A DNA stretch of 64,000 bases from Thozetella sp. PMI_491 (GCA_021432635.1 MU270015.1:9211-73210), one strand, 5' to 3'. Numbered from the stretch's first letter, positions 1-10,694 are shown. The notes: generated by a model not told the origin, from the sequence alone. Made by a program: numbers and translations.

Positions 1-639
1 ACTAGTATAGTATAGCTTTATACTAATACTAGTCTAGTATAGTATAACCTTATACTAGTACTATAGTATATTATAGTATTAATACTAGTGTTAAAATATT
101 ATAGTACTAAATTACAACCCTAGACTAACTAGCTTTATAAAAACTATACGAAATCTTTTCTATATTTATTACCCCTATTATAAAGCTTTAAGGCTAGGTT
201 TATACTACTCTTAATAAAGGATTATTATTTATATATTAAATTTATAATAAGCTTAAATAGTTATTAAACAACTTAAAAAACAAGTAAAAAACCGATAATA
301 TAATTGATTATACTAGCTTTATCTAAGCTATATAAGCTAGCTTATTAAAACTAGAAAAATATTTTCCTAAACAACTTATAGCAACTACTTTTAAAGATTT
401 TAAACTATATCTTTTTAGTATAATACTAAACCCTAGGTTTAAGTTATTATACTTTAAAGATAATAGATTATTATATTTTTACCCTACTTTTTTAAGGGAT
501 ATATCTAGCTTATTTAAATCGGAATATTTATGGCTAAAATAAGATATTAAAGCTAAAAATACTATAAATATAAATCTATCCTTTAATAAGTTAAATATTG
601 TTAATATATGACCTACTATTAAATATAGATCCTAAAATA

Positions 640-1125
640 TATATTATAAAACGCACGGGCCATATACCTCTAGGGCAGGCAAGAAAGCCCTATACTTATA
701 AAAGATCCACGTGAGTAAAAACGACCACACGCCTTAAAGCATCCACGATTCCACACAACAGCCACCTCCCATACAAAACAACTATACCATATAAAAACGC
801 CTAAAACAGACTAAAATATACGCTAAGCCCTTTTAATATATATCCACTAGTAAGGGTATAAAACGCGTAAGAAGATAAAGCGTTTTAAATATAAACAAGC
901 ATTTTATACACTGGTCTTTATAAGTATACTAATATGGTAAAAGATGGGCCATCTTAATATAGTAATTAGTGGGGCTATATGGTCTATATATATGTAGCTT
1001 TGCTCCCTGATTTAAATCTTAGATCTTTATCTATACATACACACACTTAAATACACTTACACTTCCACCCTAAAAGATCCGCTGGCCGGACCCACTTTTC
1101 ATATGCATTCTATTGCTTACGTCAT
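640..1125. other. Less AT-rich segment inside the hAT remnant
   Basis: This stretch keeps many C, G and CA/CG dinucleotides (for example CACGCC, CCACCTCCC, GCTGGCCGGACCC), whereas both flanks are almost pure A/T. It lies between two hAT transposase remnants. It could be single-copy DNA captured by or inserted into the hAT element and so spared by RIP, which acts on repeats. No ORF, tRNA or repeat structure is visible in it. Boundaries are approximate. Confidence 0.4.
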
Positions 1126-1274
1126 CAAAATTAATTATTCATCATACCTTTTAACAAATATAAATAATATAGATATTTATAGTATTTTAAATAAAAAATC
1201 TAATTTAAAGGATAAATTATATATATAGCTTAAAAGTATTAAGGAGAAATATATATTATATTTTAAAGAGTATA

Positions 1275-1279
1275 ATAAG
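1275..1279. other. Left target site duplication ATAAG of the chromovirus
   Basis: ATAAG here, immediately before the left LTR, is repeated at 9664-9668 immediately after the right LTR. A 5-bp direct duplication is the usual integrase footprint of LTR retrotransposons. Confidence 0.9.
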
Positions 1280-1585
1280 TGTTATAGCTGCTAGCCCTAA
1301 CTATGGATTAGACTATCTATTATAAGTATATAGACAAACAGATAGCTATAACTGCCTAGTAGCTGCTTAGTTACTAATCTCTATATAGCTATATATGTTA
1401 AGATTATAGCAAGTAGAAGAGCTATAGATACCTAAAGGCCCTAGCTCCTTAGATATACCCTTGATTAGAGCTAGAGAGCAGCTATACTACCTCCTTCTCC
1501 TTGATCTCTATCTTAAAGTCTTTAGTTACTTATTTAAAATATAGTTAACTAGTCTTATTACTACCCTGTAAAGCTTGTTATAATA
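1280..1585 (+). repeat. Left LTR (306 bp) of the chromovirus
   Basis: It begins TGTTATAGCTGC and ends TTATAATA, a RIP-altered form of the GTGACA end seen at 9658-9663. The right LTR, with its nested insertion and the extra AGGAG removed, is also exactly 306 bp. A third copy at 10296-10601 is 306 bp too. Confidence 0.93.
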
Positions 1586-1587
1586 TT

Positions 1588-1597
1588 ACTTTAAGAT
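1588..1597 (+). promoter_or_regulatory. Probable self-priming primer binding site of the chromovirus
   Basis: ACTTTAAGAT lies two bases inside the left LTR and is the exact reverse complement of ATCTTAAAGT at 1510-1519 within the LTR. Tf1/sushi-type chromoviruses prime reverse transcription with the 5' end of their own RNA folded onto a site next to the LTR. The position fits, but a 10-nt match in such AT-rich DNA could be chance. Confidence 0.45.
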
Positions 1598-4500
1598 CTA
1601 AAATACTATAGTTAAAAAGCTTAGAATATCCTATCCTTATAGATAACCTGTATTAAGCTTTATAAAGCTGTTTTATGATAAAATAATCTTAGCTCTAAAG
1701 AGTTACTAACTACTACCTATGCTAAGCACTAACTATACCTAGTTTAACTAGCTAAATTATAATCCTATTAGTGCTAACTTACACTCCTTTTCTCTAACCT
1801 AATTTATTAGTAAGTAAGTAATAAAACTATTAACTTATAACTAATACCTTAATTATAGCTAATATTATTTCTTTCTTACTTTCTTTATTTTCACATGTTT
1901 TTACGCTTAATCTCTACTATATATATATATATAAGAGAAAGCCTTATAAATGCTTATTGTATAATATAGGAGTAATATACTATAAATCTTCTTTCTTCCT
2001 TTAAGCTCTAATTATACCACTCTCTACTTTAGGGAACCCTTCTTATATATAAGAATAGCTTTAAGAGAACCTTTATATAGAGCTATAAGCTTACTGTTAG
2101 GAGGTGCTTTTATTTACCCTCTTACTATTATACTAGTCTCTTTAAAGGATAATATCCCTTTAATATATAGATTCTTTACCTTAAAGGATAATTATTAGAG
2201 CTATGTTAGGTATTAAATATATTAAAAGTAATAAAAAGCTATTATAAAAGATATAATATTATTAGATACTATTAATAATAAGTAGCTTTTCACTAAGATT
2301 TAAGACTATATTATAAAGCTTTTAATATAGCCTTTAAGATTAATAGTTAAAGGCTAAAATAAGCTTATAAAGCTTATATATAATAACCTAGTCAACTAGA
2401 TCCTTATATACCCTATTATAAGAAAACTATTATTAGCCTTAATAATAGTGGGTAAGTACTATAAAAACCAGATAATAAAGCTATTATAGTTATTATATAT
2501 AGTATAAGACTAACTCTCTTCTTACTTTAACTAGTAAGTCATACTAAAAGATTAAGTTTATTCTTTAAAAGCCTTTATAACTAACTCTTTAATATAATAA
2601 TATAACTAAGTACTACCTAGTATAGAAACACTATCCCTAGATTAATAGTAAACACCTATAATATTAAGCTAACCTAAAACTATCCCTAACCCTTCTTGTC
2701 TAGAAGATTTATAAGTAGGAAAAGGTTTAGACTATAAAGATTAAAAAATCTAAATTAAGAATAAACTAATAATAGATTAGGTAATCTTCCCTATTAAGGT
2801 AGAAAAAATAGCTTATATTATTAGTTAAACCACTAGTATAATAATATAGTAACTATACCTATAGGTAGCTTAAGATATAGTTAACCTTTTTATAGATTTT
2901 ATAAAGCTATTAGACTTCTTTAATACTTATTTCTTTAATTAGATAAAGAAGTAGATAGTTTATATAAAGCTTAAGTATATATAGTTTATAAAAGGCTTTG
3001 ATTTTAATAAGTTTACTATAGAGTTTATAACTTAAGTATAGTATATCAAACTATATAAGGAAGACTAGAAAGAAACTCTATATAAAATGCTTTATATAAA
3101 CCTTAGGAAAGCTATAGTTAGCTAATATAATAATATTATAATATTATTCTAGAAATATATTATAATAGCTAAAAAGTATGCTTTTTTAAACTAATAAGAG
3201 TATAAGTAAGTAGCTTACTGCTAGTAGAGTGTCCTTTAGTAAATAAGAACCCTTAGATTAGCATTATATATAACTCTATTCCCTGTTTAACCCTATAGAG
3301 AAATATCCTACCTAAGACCCTTTATACCCTTAATAAAGGCTACTCCTTAACTAATAGCGCTAATTAAATATTGTTTTAACTATAATTAACCTAGTTATAG
3401 GGCTATAATATGCCCTAAGTTAAAATAACTTAGACTAGTTATATAGATCTTAAAGCTTAATAAAGATAAGGATAGTAACACCTTAAGAAAGGATTAAGAG
3501 GAATAGTTAACTAGTAATAGTACTAGAAGCTTTAATTATAACTTATTAAACTAGTAGGCTAAGAGTAAGCCTTTGCCTTAGTTGTTATTATAGTATTAAT
3601 AAGAGCTAATCTTAACCTTATATATCTAGTCAAAGGAAAGTAACTAATAATACTTATAAAGCTTTTATTTATAGGTATAATACTATAATTTAATACTTTA
3701 GTTAATACTAAAGCTAATATTTATCTTTTACTATAATTAAACCTTATTAAACAGGTTGTTAAACAGCTAGGAGTATAATATTAAAAGCTATTAAAGCTAG
3801 TCTCTATTAAAAACTTTAATAGGGTCCTATCTTAAAAGATCTCTAATATTCTAATAGTCCACTTATTATTAAATCGTTATAAGCTTCTAAATTAACTATT
3901 ATTAAAGCTAGTAATAAGCTACGAGTTAATTATAAGCAGTAAGTTCTTAAAAGAACACTATATTATTATTATACTATATAATTATAAGATCTACTAGCCT
4001 TTTACCTCCCTACTTATATATAATATCCTTAATATTATCCTTTCCCCTTATATAAAGCCCTTATATATAAGGATAAACTATTAGTATAACATTAAATATT
4101 ATACCCTAGCTTAAAACTATAATAAGAAGTACTAATTAGATAGGCACTACTTAGGATAAATATCTATAATTTAAAAAGTATCTTTAGACTTTAAACCTAT
4201 AAGTAAACTTAATTACTATTCCCTAGTTATAAGCAAACCTATTATAAGGATAAAGTATATTTATAGCTATTCCTAAGATAATAGTCTTAAAAAGATAGAA
4301 TATTATCTTAAGGATAAGCTTTATATATTACTACCTCTACTATAAAAGCTATTAAAGGCAAAAAATCAACTATCTCCTATCTCCCTATCTCTAATTAGTA
4401 TAGCTAGATTTAAAAGAGAATAATTATAAATAAAGAACAATATAAATCTAAACTGTTTTATTAAAACTATCTCTCTAGATAAGATTAATACTATAATTTA

Positions 4501-7500
4501 AAATAAGAGGCTAAAAACTCTCCCTAATAAACCTAAAGTAAAGAAGTTAGTCTATAAGTACTAGTTAAACTATCTTATAAATCTAGCCCCTTTTTTCTTC
4601 TATTAATAATCTAATAAGCTACCTTTAAATAATTAATAAAGTAAGATTAAGATCAACCTAACTATCCCTTTTAAGGTTAAGACATACTTATTATATAAAA
4701 TAAGTATAAACTAACTAGAGTATATATAAAACTATTTAATAAAGAGCTATTAAAAAGGCTTTATTATATATAATAAAATATCTATAATATTACCTATTTT
4801 TATTATTAAGAAACCCTATAGAGGATAATACTTCTATATAAATTATAGGCGCTTTAATATTATTTCTAGAAAAGATATCTTCCCCCTACCTTTAATTAAT
4901 AAAATACTAGACTAAATCTCTTATATAAAGGTCTTTATAAAGTTAGACATTTAATAAGTGTTCCACTAGATTAAGCTTTATTTTAACTCTATTAATCTAA
5001 CTATATTCTAGACTAGGTTTAACATATTTATATACTAGGTTATACCTTTTAGCTTAACTAATAGGCTAATAGTCTTTTAAGCCTATATTAACAAGGTATT
5101 AAACAACCTATTAGATATTTATTATACTATTTATATAAATAATATATTAATTTACTCTAATTACTTAAAAGATTATAATAGTTATATATAATAAGTAATT
5201 AAACAGTTATAAAACACTAGACTATATAGTAATATTAAGAAGATTAAGTATTATACTATTAGTATTAAGTTCCTAGGATTTATAATTATTATAAGAGGTC
5301 TTTATATAAACCTTAATAAAATAGTTATAGTTATAAATTAAAAGCCCTTTAAGAATATATATAAGATATACTCTTTTATTAAGTTTTATAACTTTTACTA
5401 TTACTTTATATATAACTTTAATTATATTATAAAGCTCTTAATAGATCTAACTAGGACTAATATATTATTTATATAAGAAAAGTATTAATAAAATATATTT
5501 AATTAATTAAAACATAGCCTAACTAATACTTTTATCCTTAGCTATTACTTACTAATTATTAAGACTATACTAGAAATAAATACTTTTAATAATATTTTAA
5601 AAATAATATTACTTTAGAGATACTTTAATTAAAGCTAGTATTTAATTAGTTACTTTTCTAAAAAAATAGTTAGTACTAAGACTAGATATTTAATCTAAGA
5701 TAAGAAGTTACTAGTAATAGTTTATACCTATAAGTATTAATAAGCTAAACTTATAAGACTAACTACCCCTTTTATAATTATAACTAATTATAAAGCCCTT
5801 AAGTACTTTATAACTAAGTATTTCCTAAATAATAAATAAATATATTAAGCTTAGGAATTATCTACTTATAACTATAAGATTACTTATTAACTAGGTAAGT
5901 AAGATATCCTAGCTAATACCTTATTAAGGAAGTTAGAGCTTATTTATATAATAAAAGAACGTTATAATTAAGAGTAAACTATAGAAATACTAGATCCTTA
6001 ATAGGTAGTCCTTATCTATATAATCTCTTTACTTATTATTAAAATTATTATTATAAAACTACTAGATAATATATTATTAATAGATTAGATCTTATAAGTA
6101 AATTAAGCTATAAAAAAGAGTTAATAATATATAAACTCCCCTAATTAAAGCTTTAAAATAAATCTTTTACTCTATAATAATCTCCTTATTATTTTAAACG
6201 TATTAAGTTTAAATAATATGTTTTTTTAAACTGCTTTTATTAAGCAGGCTTATAAACCTAAGGTTAATAGATATCTAAGATATAATAAGATAAAGAAACT
6301 ATTAAAAAAGCTATATTACTAGCTGTTACTAGGCGCTAATATAAGATAATATATTATAAATTATTAATCTTATTATTAAAGTAAGATCCTATATAATAAG
6401 ACCTTTAGACTACTTTAACTATTTCTTATCTTATTAATACTATAATAAGATATTATAATTAATAGTAAGGATATATCTAAGGATTATACTAGGTATAACT
6501 ATACCTAGGTTATTATAAATTACCTTAATAAACACCTTTTTATATTCTTAAAGTATAAGGCTAATACTATTAAGGATATAGTAAAGCTATTCTATACCTA
6601 TATCTAATATATCTTTAGCTCTTTTAATACTATAGTCTCTAATTATAAACTATAGTTTATCTTAGCCTTTATAAATAAGATATACTAGTTAATAAGTATA
6701 AAATAAAAGCTTTTTACTATTAATTATCCCTAGATAAATAACAACTTTAAAGTAGTAATATAATAGATTAACTAAAAGCTATATTATTATTATAGCTACT
6801 TTTAAGATAATTAGTTAAAGTACTTACTAGTATTAGACTTTATATAGATAATTATTCCTTATATAAATATTAGAGTAGCTCTTTATAAGATTAATATAAG
6901 GATAATACTAAAGTTATATTATAATTAATATAAATAGATAACTATTAAGTAAGGCTATACTAAGGATTTAACATAATTAAAAGCCTAGTAGTTTATAAAC
7001 TATACTTATAAAGTATAAAAGTAGGTAAAGAAATACCTAGTTATAATATAAGCTTATTAAAGCTATTAAGCTAATAAATACTATTAAAAGCCTAATTTTA
7101 AGGTTAGTAACTAAGCCTTTATCTTTATAAAGAGATAAAGCTCTAACCAGCCTAGTCTAAAGCTAAAAAAGTAGATAGATAGCCTATTTAAGATTATAAA
7201 GGCATATAATAATACCTATATATTAAATCTTTTATTATCTTATAAAATATACCTAGTATTTAATATAAGCTAGCTATAAAAGGCATTAGATAACCTACTC
7301 TTAGGGTAACTATAGCTAAAGCTAGAGCTTAATATTATTAATAAAGAGCTTAAATAAGAGATTAATTATTTAAAAGTATTATATATTTATTATAAGAAAC
7401 TATAATATAAGGCTTAATAAGTAGAATATAATCCTAATAATAAGTAATACTATGCCTCTAGCTTTTATAATATACTATAGATAATCTAATACTTTTATAA

Positions 7501-8105
7501 GGAATATTTAGATACTCTTAGACTATTAATAAAGCTAAATAAATAGCTTTAAACTACTAGGAATAATTAATAGTTAAATAGCTCTAATTAGGACAATAAG
7601 CCTTATAAACTCAGCACCTAGAAAAACCTCTACTAATAGCCCTACTTTTAACAGATAATAACCCTAAGGGTTACTAACTCTAAATTCTCTTATAATTTAA
7701 CTATAATCTTAGAGTTATAATCCCTTTAAGCCTTACCCTACCTAATAACTAGATAAAAATACCTTTATTAAGAGGGGTAGGGTTAGTATTTTCTAATACT
7801 TACTTTAAGAGTATATTAATAAATATATTAGTATAATAATCTAGCTAACTATTTAGGGTTTTAAAGGTAAATACTAAGCTAGTATTTAACTCTAGATATA
7901 GTTAAAAGTTTTTCCTTATAAAACTATTCCTACTACCTTTTTAGATGTAAAAAGCCAGTTAAAATTGCTAATAATAATAATAGGTTCTCTTATATACCTA
8001 CCCTTAACTTTAAGGTCTCTTAATAAGATAAATAAACCCTATATACTTTATAAATATTACTTTAAAGCTAAAAAGAATAGTATTTAAACTAATCTATAAG
8101 GGCAA

Positions 8106-8603
8106 TGTTACAAACAAGTTGGGGTTAACTGCTGTACTATAAAGTAAAAGCTTTGGTAATGAGCGAACTTGCTTATTACTACCCTATTCTATATTATATA
8201 GTTACCCTGTATAGGGCCTAACCTGTACAGCTATAACATTATACTCCCTCTTTAAAAGCATGTCCTTATACTATATAAAGGGACTAACCCTTACGCGTAC
8301 TTTAACAGTATAATATAGGGAAACTTAAGGCATTAGTGTAGCACGACTAAGACTATAGTGCCTTACTTACAGCTAGAGTTGCCTAAGTAGTAAAGAGGTT
8401 CACACTACTATTTTTACAACTTGTGAGAATTAAACCCATAGCCTTCACTATAAGTAAAGTTTGCTTATTATATTACAAACAAGTTGGGGTCAACCACTGC
8501 ACCACGAAGCAAAAGCTTTAGTAATAAGTAAACTTACTTATTACTACCCTATTCTATATTATATAGTTACCCCGTACAGAGCCTAACCTATGCAGCTGTA
8601 ATA
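8106..8603 (-). mobile_element. Mini-LTR element (TRIM-like), copy A, 498 bp
   Basis: This is a terminal-repeat element with direct repeats of 133 bp at 8106-8238 and 8471-8603 and an internal part of 232 bp. GGCAA target duplications lie at 8101-8105 and 8604-8608. It has the same length and structure as copy B (8997-9494) but carries more TG-to-TA and CA-to-TA changes. It has no coding capacity, so it must depend on the enzymes of another element. Orientation is taken from copy B: the purine tract next to the left repeat shows that the element reads on the - strand, opposite to its host chromovirus. Confidence 0.85.
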
Positions 8604-8839
8604 GGCAACCTTTAGATATATTATTAAGCCTATTAAAAACACCCTTATTAAGGTTAAGCTCTGCCTAGTAAGATTACTTATATAACTTAAAGGGATATAA
8701 ATAATAGCTAGCTTCCTTTTTATATAGAAAAAAAAAGGTTAACACAAGAAAACCTTAAAGGATAAAATATATACTTAGTATTACTTATATTAGTTTACTT
8801 TACTTCTTACCTTCTTTTTTTAGGGATGAAAAACAAGCT

Positions 8840-8854
8840 TTAAGAGGGAGGTAA
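8840..8854 (+). promoter_or_regulatory. Polypurine tract of the chromovirus
   Basis: The purine-rich TTAAGAGGGAGGTAA ends directly at the first base of the right LTR, the normal place of the plus-strand primer. The mini-elements carry a similar AAAGAGGGAGCATAA in the same relative position on their own strand. Confidence 0.75.
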
Positions 8855-8996
8855 TATTATAGCTACTAGCCCTAACTATAGATTAGACTATCTATTATAA
8901 ATATATAAATAAATAAATAGCTATAACTACCTAGTAACTACCTAGCTATTAATCTCTATATAGCTATATATATTAAAATTATAGTAAGTAAAGGAG

Positions 8997-9494
8997 TGTT
9001 ACAAACAAGTTGGGGTTAACCACTGCACCACGAAGTAAAAGCTTCGGTAATAAGCGAACTTACTCATTACTACCCCATTTTATATTATATAGTTACCCCA
9101 CACAGGGCCCAACCTGTGCAGCTGTAACATTATGCTCCCTCTTTAAAGGCATGTCCTCATACCGTATAGGGGGACTAACCCTCACGCGCACTTTAACAGT
9201 ATAATATAGGGAAACTTAAGGCATCAGTATAGCGCGACTAAGACTACAGTGCCTTACTTACAGCTAGAGTTGCCTAAGTAGTAAAGAGGTTCAGGCTACT
9301 ATTTTTGCAACTTGTGAGAATCGAACCCACAGCCTTCACTGTAAGTAAAGTTCGCTCATTGTGTTACAAACAAGTTGGGGTCAACCGCTGCACCACGAAG
9401 CAAAAGCTTCGGTAATGAGCGAACTTGCTCATTACTACCCCATTCTATATTATATAGTTACCCCGCACAGGGCCCAACCTGTGCAGCTGTAACA
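8997..9494 (-). mobile_element. Mini-LTR element (TRIM-like), copy B, 498 bp
   Basis: This is a non-coding LTR-type element in the 3' LTR of the chromovirus. Its 133-bp direct terminal repeats lie at 8997-9129 and 9362-9494, start TG and end CA. AGGAG target duplications lie at 8992-8996 and 9495-9499. Read on the - strand, the 5' repeat starts TGTTACAGCTGC, much like the chromovirus LTR start. The internal region opens at 9361, and a purine tract ends at 9130 beside the 3' repeat. Bases 9348-9360, next to the 5' repeat, are the perfect 13-nt reverse complement of 9414-9426 within that repeat, as expected for self-primed reverse transcription. It is less RIP-damaged than copy A and still holds many CG and CA pairs. 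Its size and lack of genes match TRIM elements; a chromovirus is the likely helper. Confidence 0.87.
9307..9378 (-). other. 72-nt tRNA-like segment across the mini-element LTR boundary
   Basis: On the - strand from 9378 to 9307, the ends can pair 6 of 7 (CCAACTT with AAGTTGC). A hairpin with a 5-bp stem (CTTTA/TGAAG) and 7-base loop CTTACAG resembles an anticodon arm with anticodon TAC (Val). It is followed by a T-arm-like hairpin, GTGGG-TTCGATT-CTCAC. The D-arm is abnormal, with only a tiny TTGT/ACAA hairpin and no GG. The internal sequence GGTTCGATTCT matches a Pol III B box, and TGGTGCAGCGG further upstream in the LTR fits an A-box consensus. It is unlikely to be a working tRNA; it may be tRNA-derived or mimic one. 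Confidence 0.4.
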
Positions 9495-9663
9495 AGGAGC
9501 TATAAACGCCTAGAGGCCTTAACTCCCTAGATATACCCCTAATCAAAGCTAGAGAGCAGCTATACTACCTCCTTCTCCCTAATCTCTATCTTAAAGTCTT
9601 TAGTTACTTATCTAGAGTATAGTTAACCAGCCCTATTACTGCCCCGTAAAGCTCGCCGTGACA

Positions 9664-9668
9664 ATAAG
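9664..9668. other. Right target site duplication ATAAG of the chromovirus
   Basis: This is the second copy of the 5-bp duplication found at 1275-1279. It abuts the last base of the right LTR (GTGACA). Confidence 0.9.
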
Positions 9669-10098
9669 AGCCTTAAAATAGAGCTACTTATATAATAAAA
9701 AGCTAATAGCTACTAGTTTCCTATATTAACTATATTAGCTAGATAATATTTAGCTATACTAGCTACTTTAAAAGCTATAAAAAGCACTTTTAATATAAAA
9801 GGTAATATTATTACTAAAGCTAGGAATCAGCTCGATCTAAAAACAGTTAAAAAGCTTATTTTACTTAAAAGCTAGAAAATCAAAGGTATAGATAAGTTAA
9901 AAGGGTTAGATAAAGAGAAAGAGGAAGATTAGTTATTTTATTAGTTATTTTATTAGTTATTTTATAAGCTATTTTATTACACTAGTATTTACACTAGTAT
10001 TTTATATAAGTACTATAGTATAAACTAATATAAAGTTATACTATACTAGCCTAGTACTAATATAAGATTATACTATACTATACTAGTTTACAACCCTA
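9669..10098 (+). mobile_element. hAT transposon remnant, right part with terminus
   Basis: The + frame starting at 9669 continues the transposase reading frame broken at 1279. It gives recognisable pieces of the hAT C-terminal dimerisation domain: FPILTILAR, then YLAILATLKA (family form YLAIPATSAP), then IITKARNQL and TVKKLILLKS. The element ends with TTACAACCCTA at 10088-10098, a RIP-changed form of the hAT terminus TTACAACCCTG. The last ~100 bp carry the subterminal inverted repeat matching bases 1-104. Several in-frame stops show that it is inactive. Confidence 0.72.
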
Positions 10099-10164
10099 GT
10101 ATAAACCCTCTACCACAACTTATTATAACAAATACTAACTAACTTCTTTTCTACTTTAAAAAAA

Positions 10165-10601
10165 TTATTAATATAATATAAAAACCCCTTAGAGAAAATA
10201 TATATATACTTAGTATTATCTATATTAGTTTATTTTCCTTTTTACTTTTTTTTAAAAAAAAAAAGATTAAAAAATAAGTTTTAAGAGAAAGATAATATTA
10301 TAATTACTAGCCCTAACTATAGATTAAACTACTTATTACAAGTTTTATAAATAAATAAATAGCTATAATTACCTAGTAGCTACTCAGCTATTAATTTCTA
10401 TATAGCTATATATACTAAGATTATAGATAGTAGAGGAGCTATAGATGCCTAAAGGCCCTAGCTCCCTAAATATACCCCTAATCAGAGCTAAGGAGCAGCT
10501 TCACTACCTCCTCCTCCCTAATCTTTATCTTAGAGTCTTTTAGTCTATTAACAAAATATAGTTAACCAGTTCTACACTACGCCAGTATCCTCGCCATAAC
10601 A
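10165..10601 (+). mobile_element. Truncated 3' end of a second chromovirus copy
   Basis: The 130 bp before 10296 parallel 8740-8854 of the full copy: a CCTTAGAGAAAATATATA stretch, a T-rich run and a purine tract ending in GATAA. It is followed by a third 306-bp LTR at 10296-10601 that ends GCCATAACA. This LTR lacks the mini-element and shows the empty insertion site AGGAG at 10434-10438. The left truncation point is approximate. Confidence 0.75.
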
Positions 10602-10694
10602 CTTAGCTTTAAAGATAAATATTACAATGTATTTTAAATACCACCTTATAATTTCATAGCTTTATCACTACCTAGTTAAATAACTTTAAAGTCC

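Larger units (their letters stand above)
1..1279 (+). mobile_element. hAT DNA transposon remnant, left part (RIP-degraded)
   Basis: This is the left portion of a hAT-family element, split from its right portion (9669-10098) by a chromovirus. Bases 1-104 match the reverse complement of about 9985-10087 with only small gaps, as expected for subterminal inverted repeats. The terminal 11 nt of the left end should lie just before base 1. In the + frame at 390-464 the translation reads FKDFKLYLF then SIILNPRFKLLYF, resembling the LNPR-K motif of hAT transposases. At 1262-1279 the frame F-K-E-Y-N-K runs on at 9669 once the chromovirus and one target duplication are removed. Stops and TA dinucleotides fill the region, so it is dead. 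A TTACAACCCTA tip-like sequence also occurs at 112-122. The segment 640-1125 looks different and is listed separately. Confidence 0.6.
1280..9663 (+). mobile_element. Ty3/gypsy chromovirus, full length but RIP-inactivated
   Basis: This is an LTR retrotransposon between ATAAG duplications, with 306-bp LTRs. All coding capacity is destroyed, but remnants of each domain can be read on the + strand in the canonical Ty3/gypsy order. A CCHC zinc knuckle lies at 3372-3413, with its second Cys and its His codons both turned to Tyr. A protease-like LVNTKAN segment lies near 3696-3731 (a changed LVDTGA). Reverse transcriptase covers about 4790-5160, including YINN at 5132-5143 (a changed YIDD). An integrase core lies near 6580-6680 (KLFYTYI followed by FNTIVSNYK). 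A C-terminal integrase/chromodomain stretch lies near 7190-7480 (VEYNPN followed by YYASSFYN). The changes fit C-to-T on both strands at CA/TG. Two 498-bp mini-elements are nested near the 3' end. The element itself sits inside a hAT transposase gene. Confidence 0.92.
8855..9663 (+). repeat. Right LTR of the chromovirus, interrupted by mini-element copy B
   Basis: The LTR is split into 8855-8996 (142 bp) and 9500-9663 (164 bp), which add up to 306 bp, the exact length of the left LTR. The insertion plus one AGGAG duplication accounts for the rest. The uninterrupted site is visible in the third LTR at 10434-10438. Confidence 0.92.

Noticed and set aside
112-123. TTACAACCCTAG resembling a hAT end, suggesting a 130-bp MITE at the window start
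   Set aside because: The left end is cut off, so a short element with two ends cannot be shown; bases 1-104 are explained by the larger hAT.
9010-9204. 64-aa frame inside mini-element copy B
   Set aside because: It overlaps the 133-bp terminal repeat and is broken in copy A; no protein feature.
1-10600. CRISPR-like or tandem-repeat array in the AT-rich block
   Set aside because: The repeats are three LTR copies and two mini-elements, not evenly spaced units.
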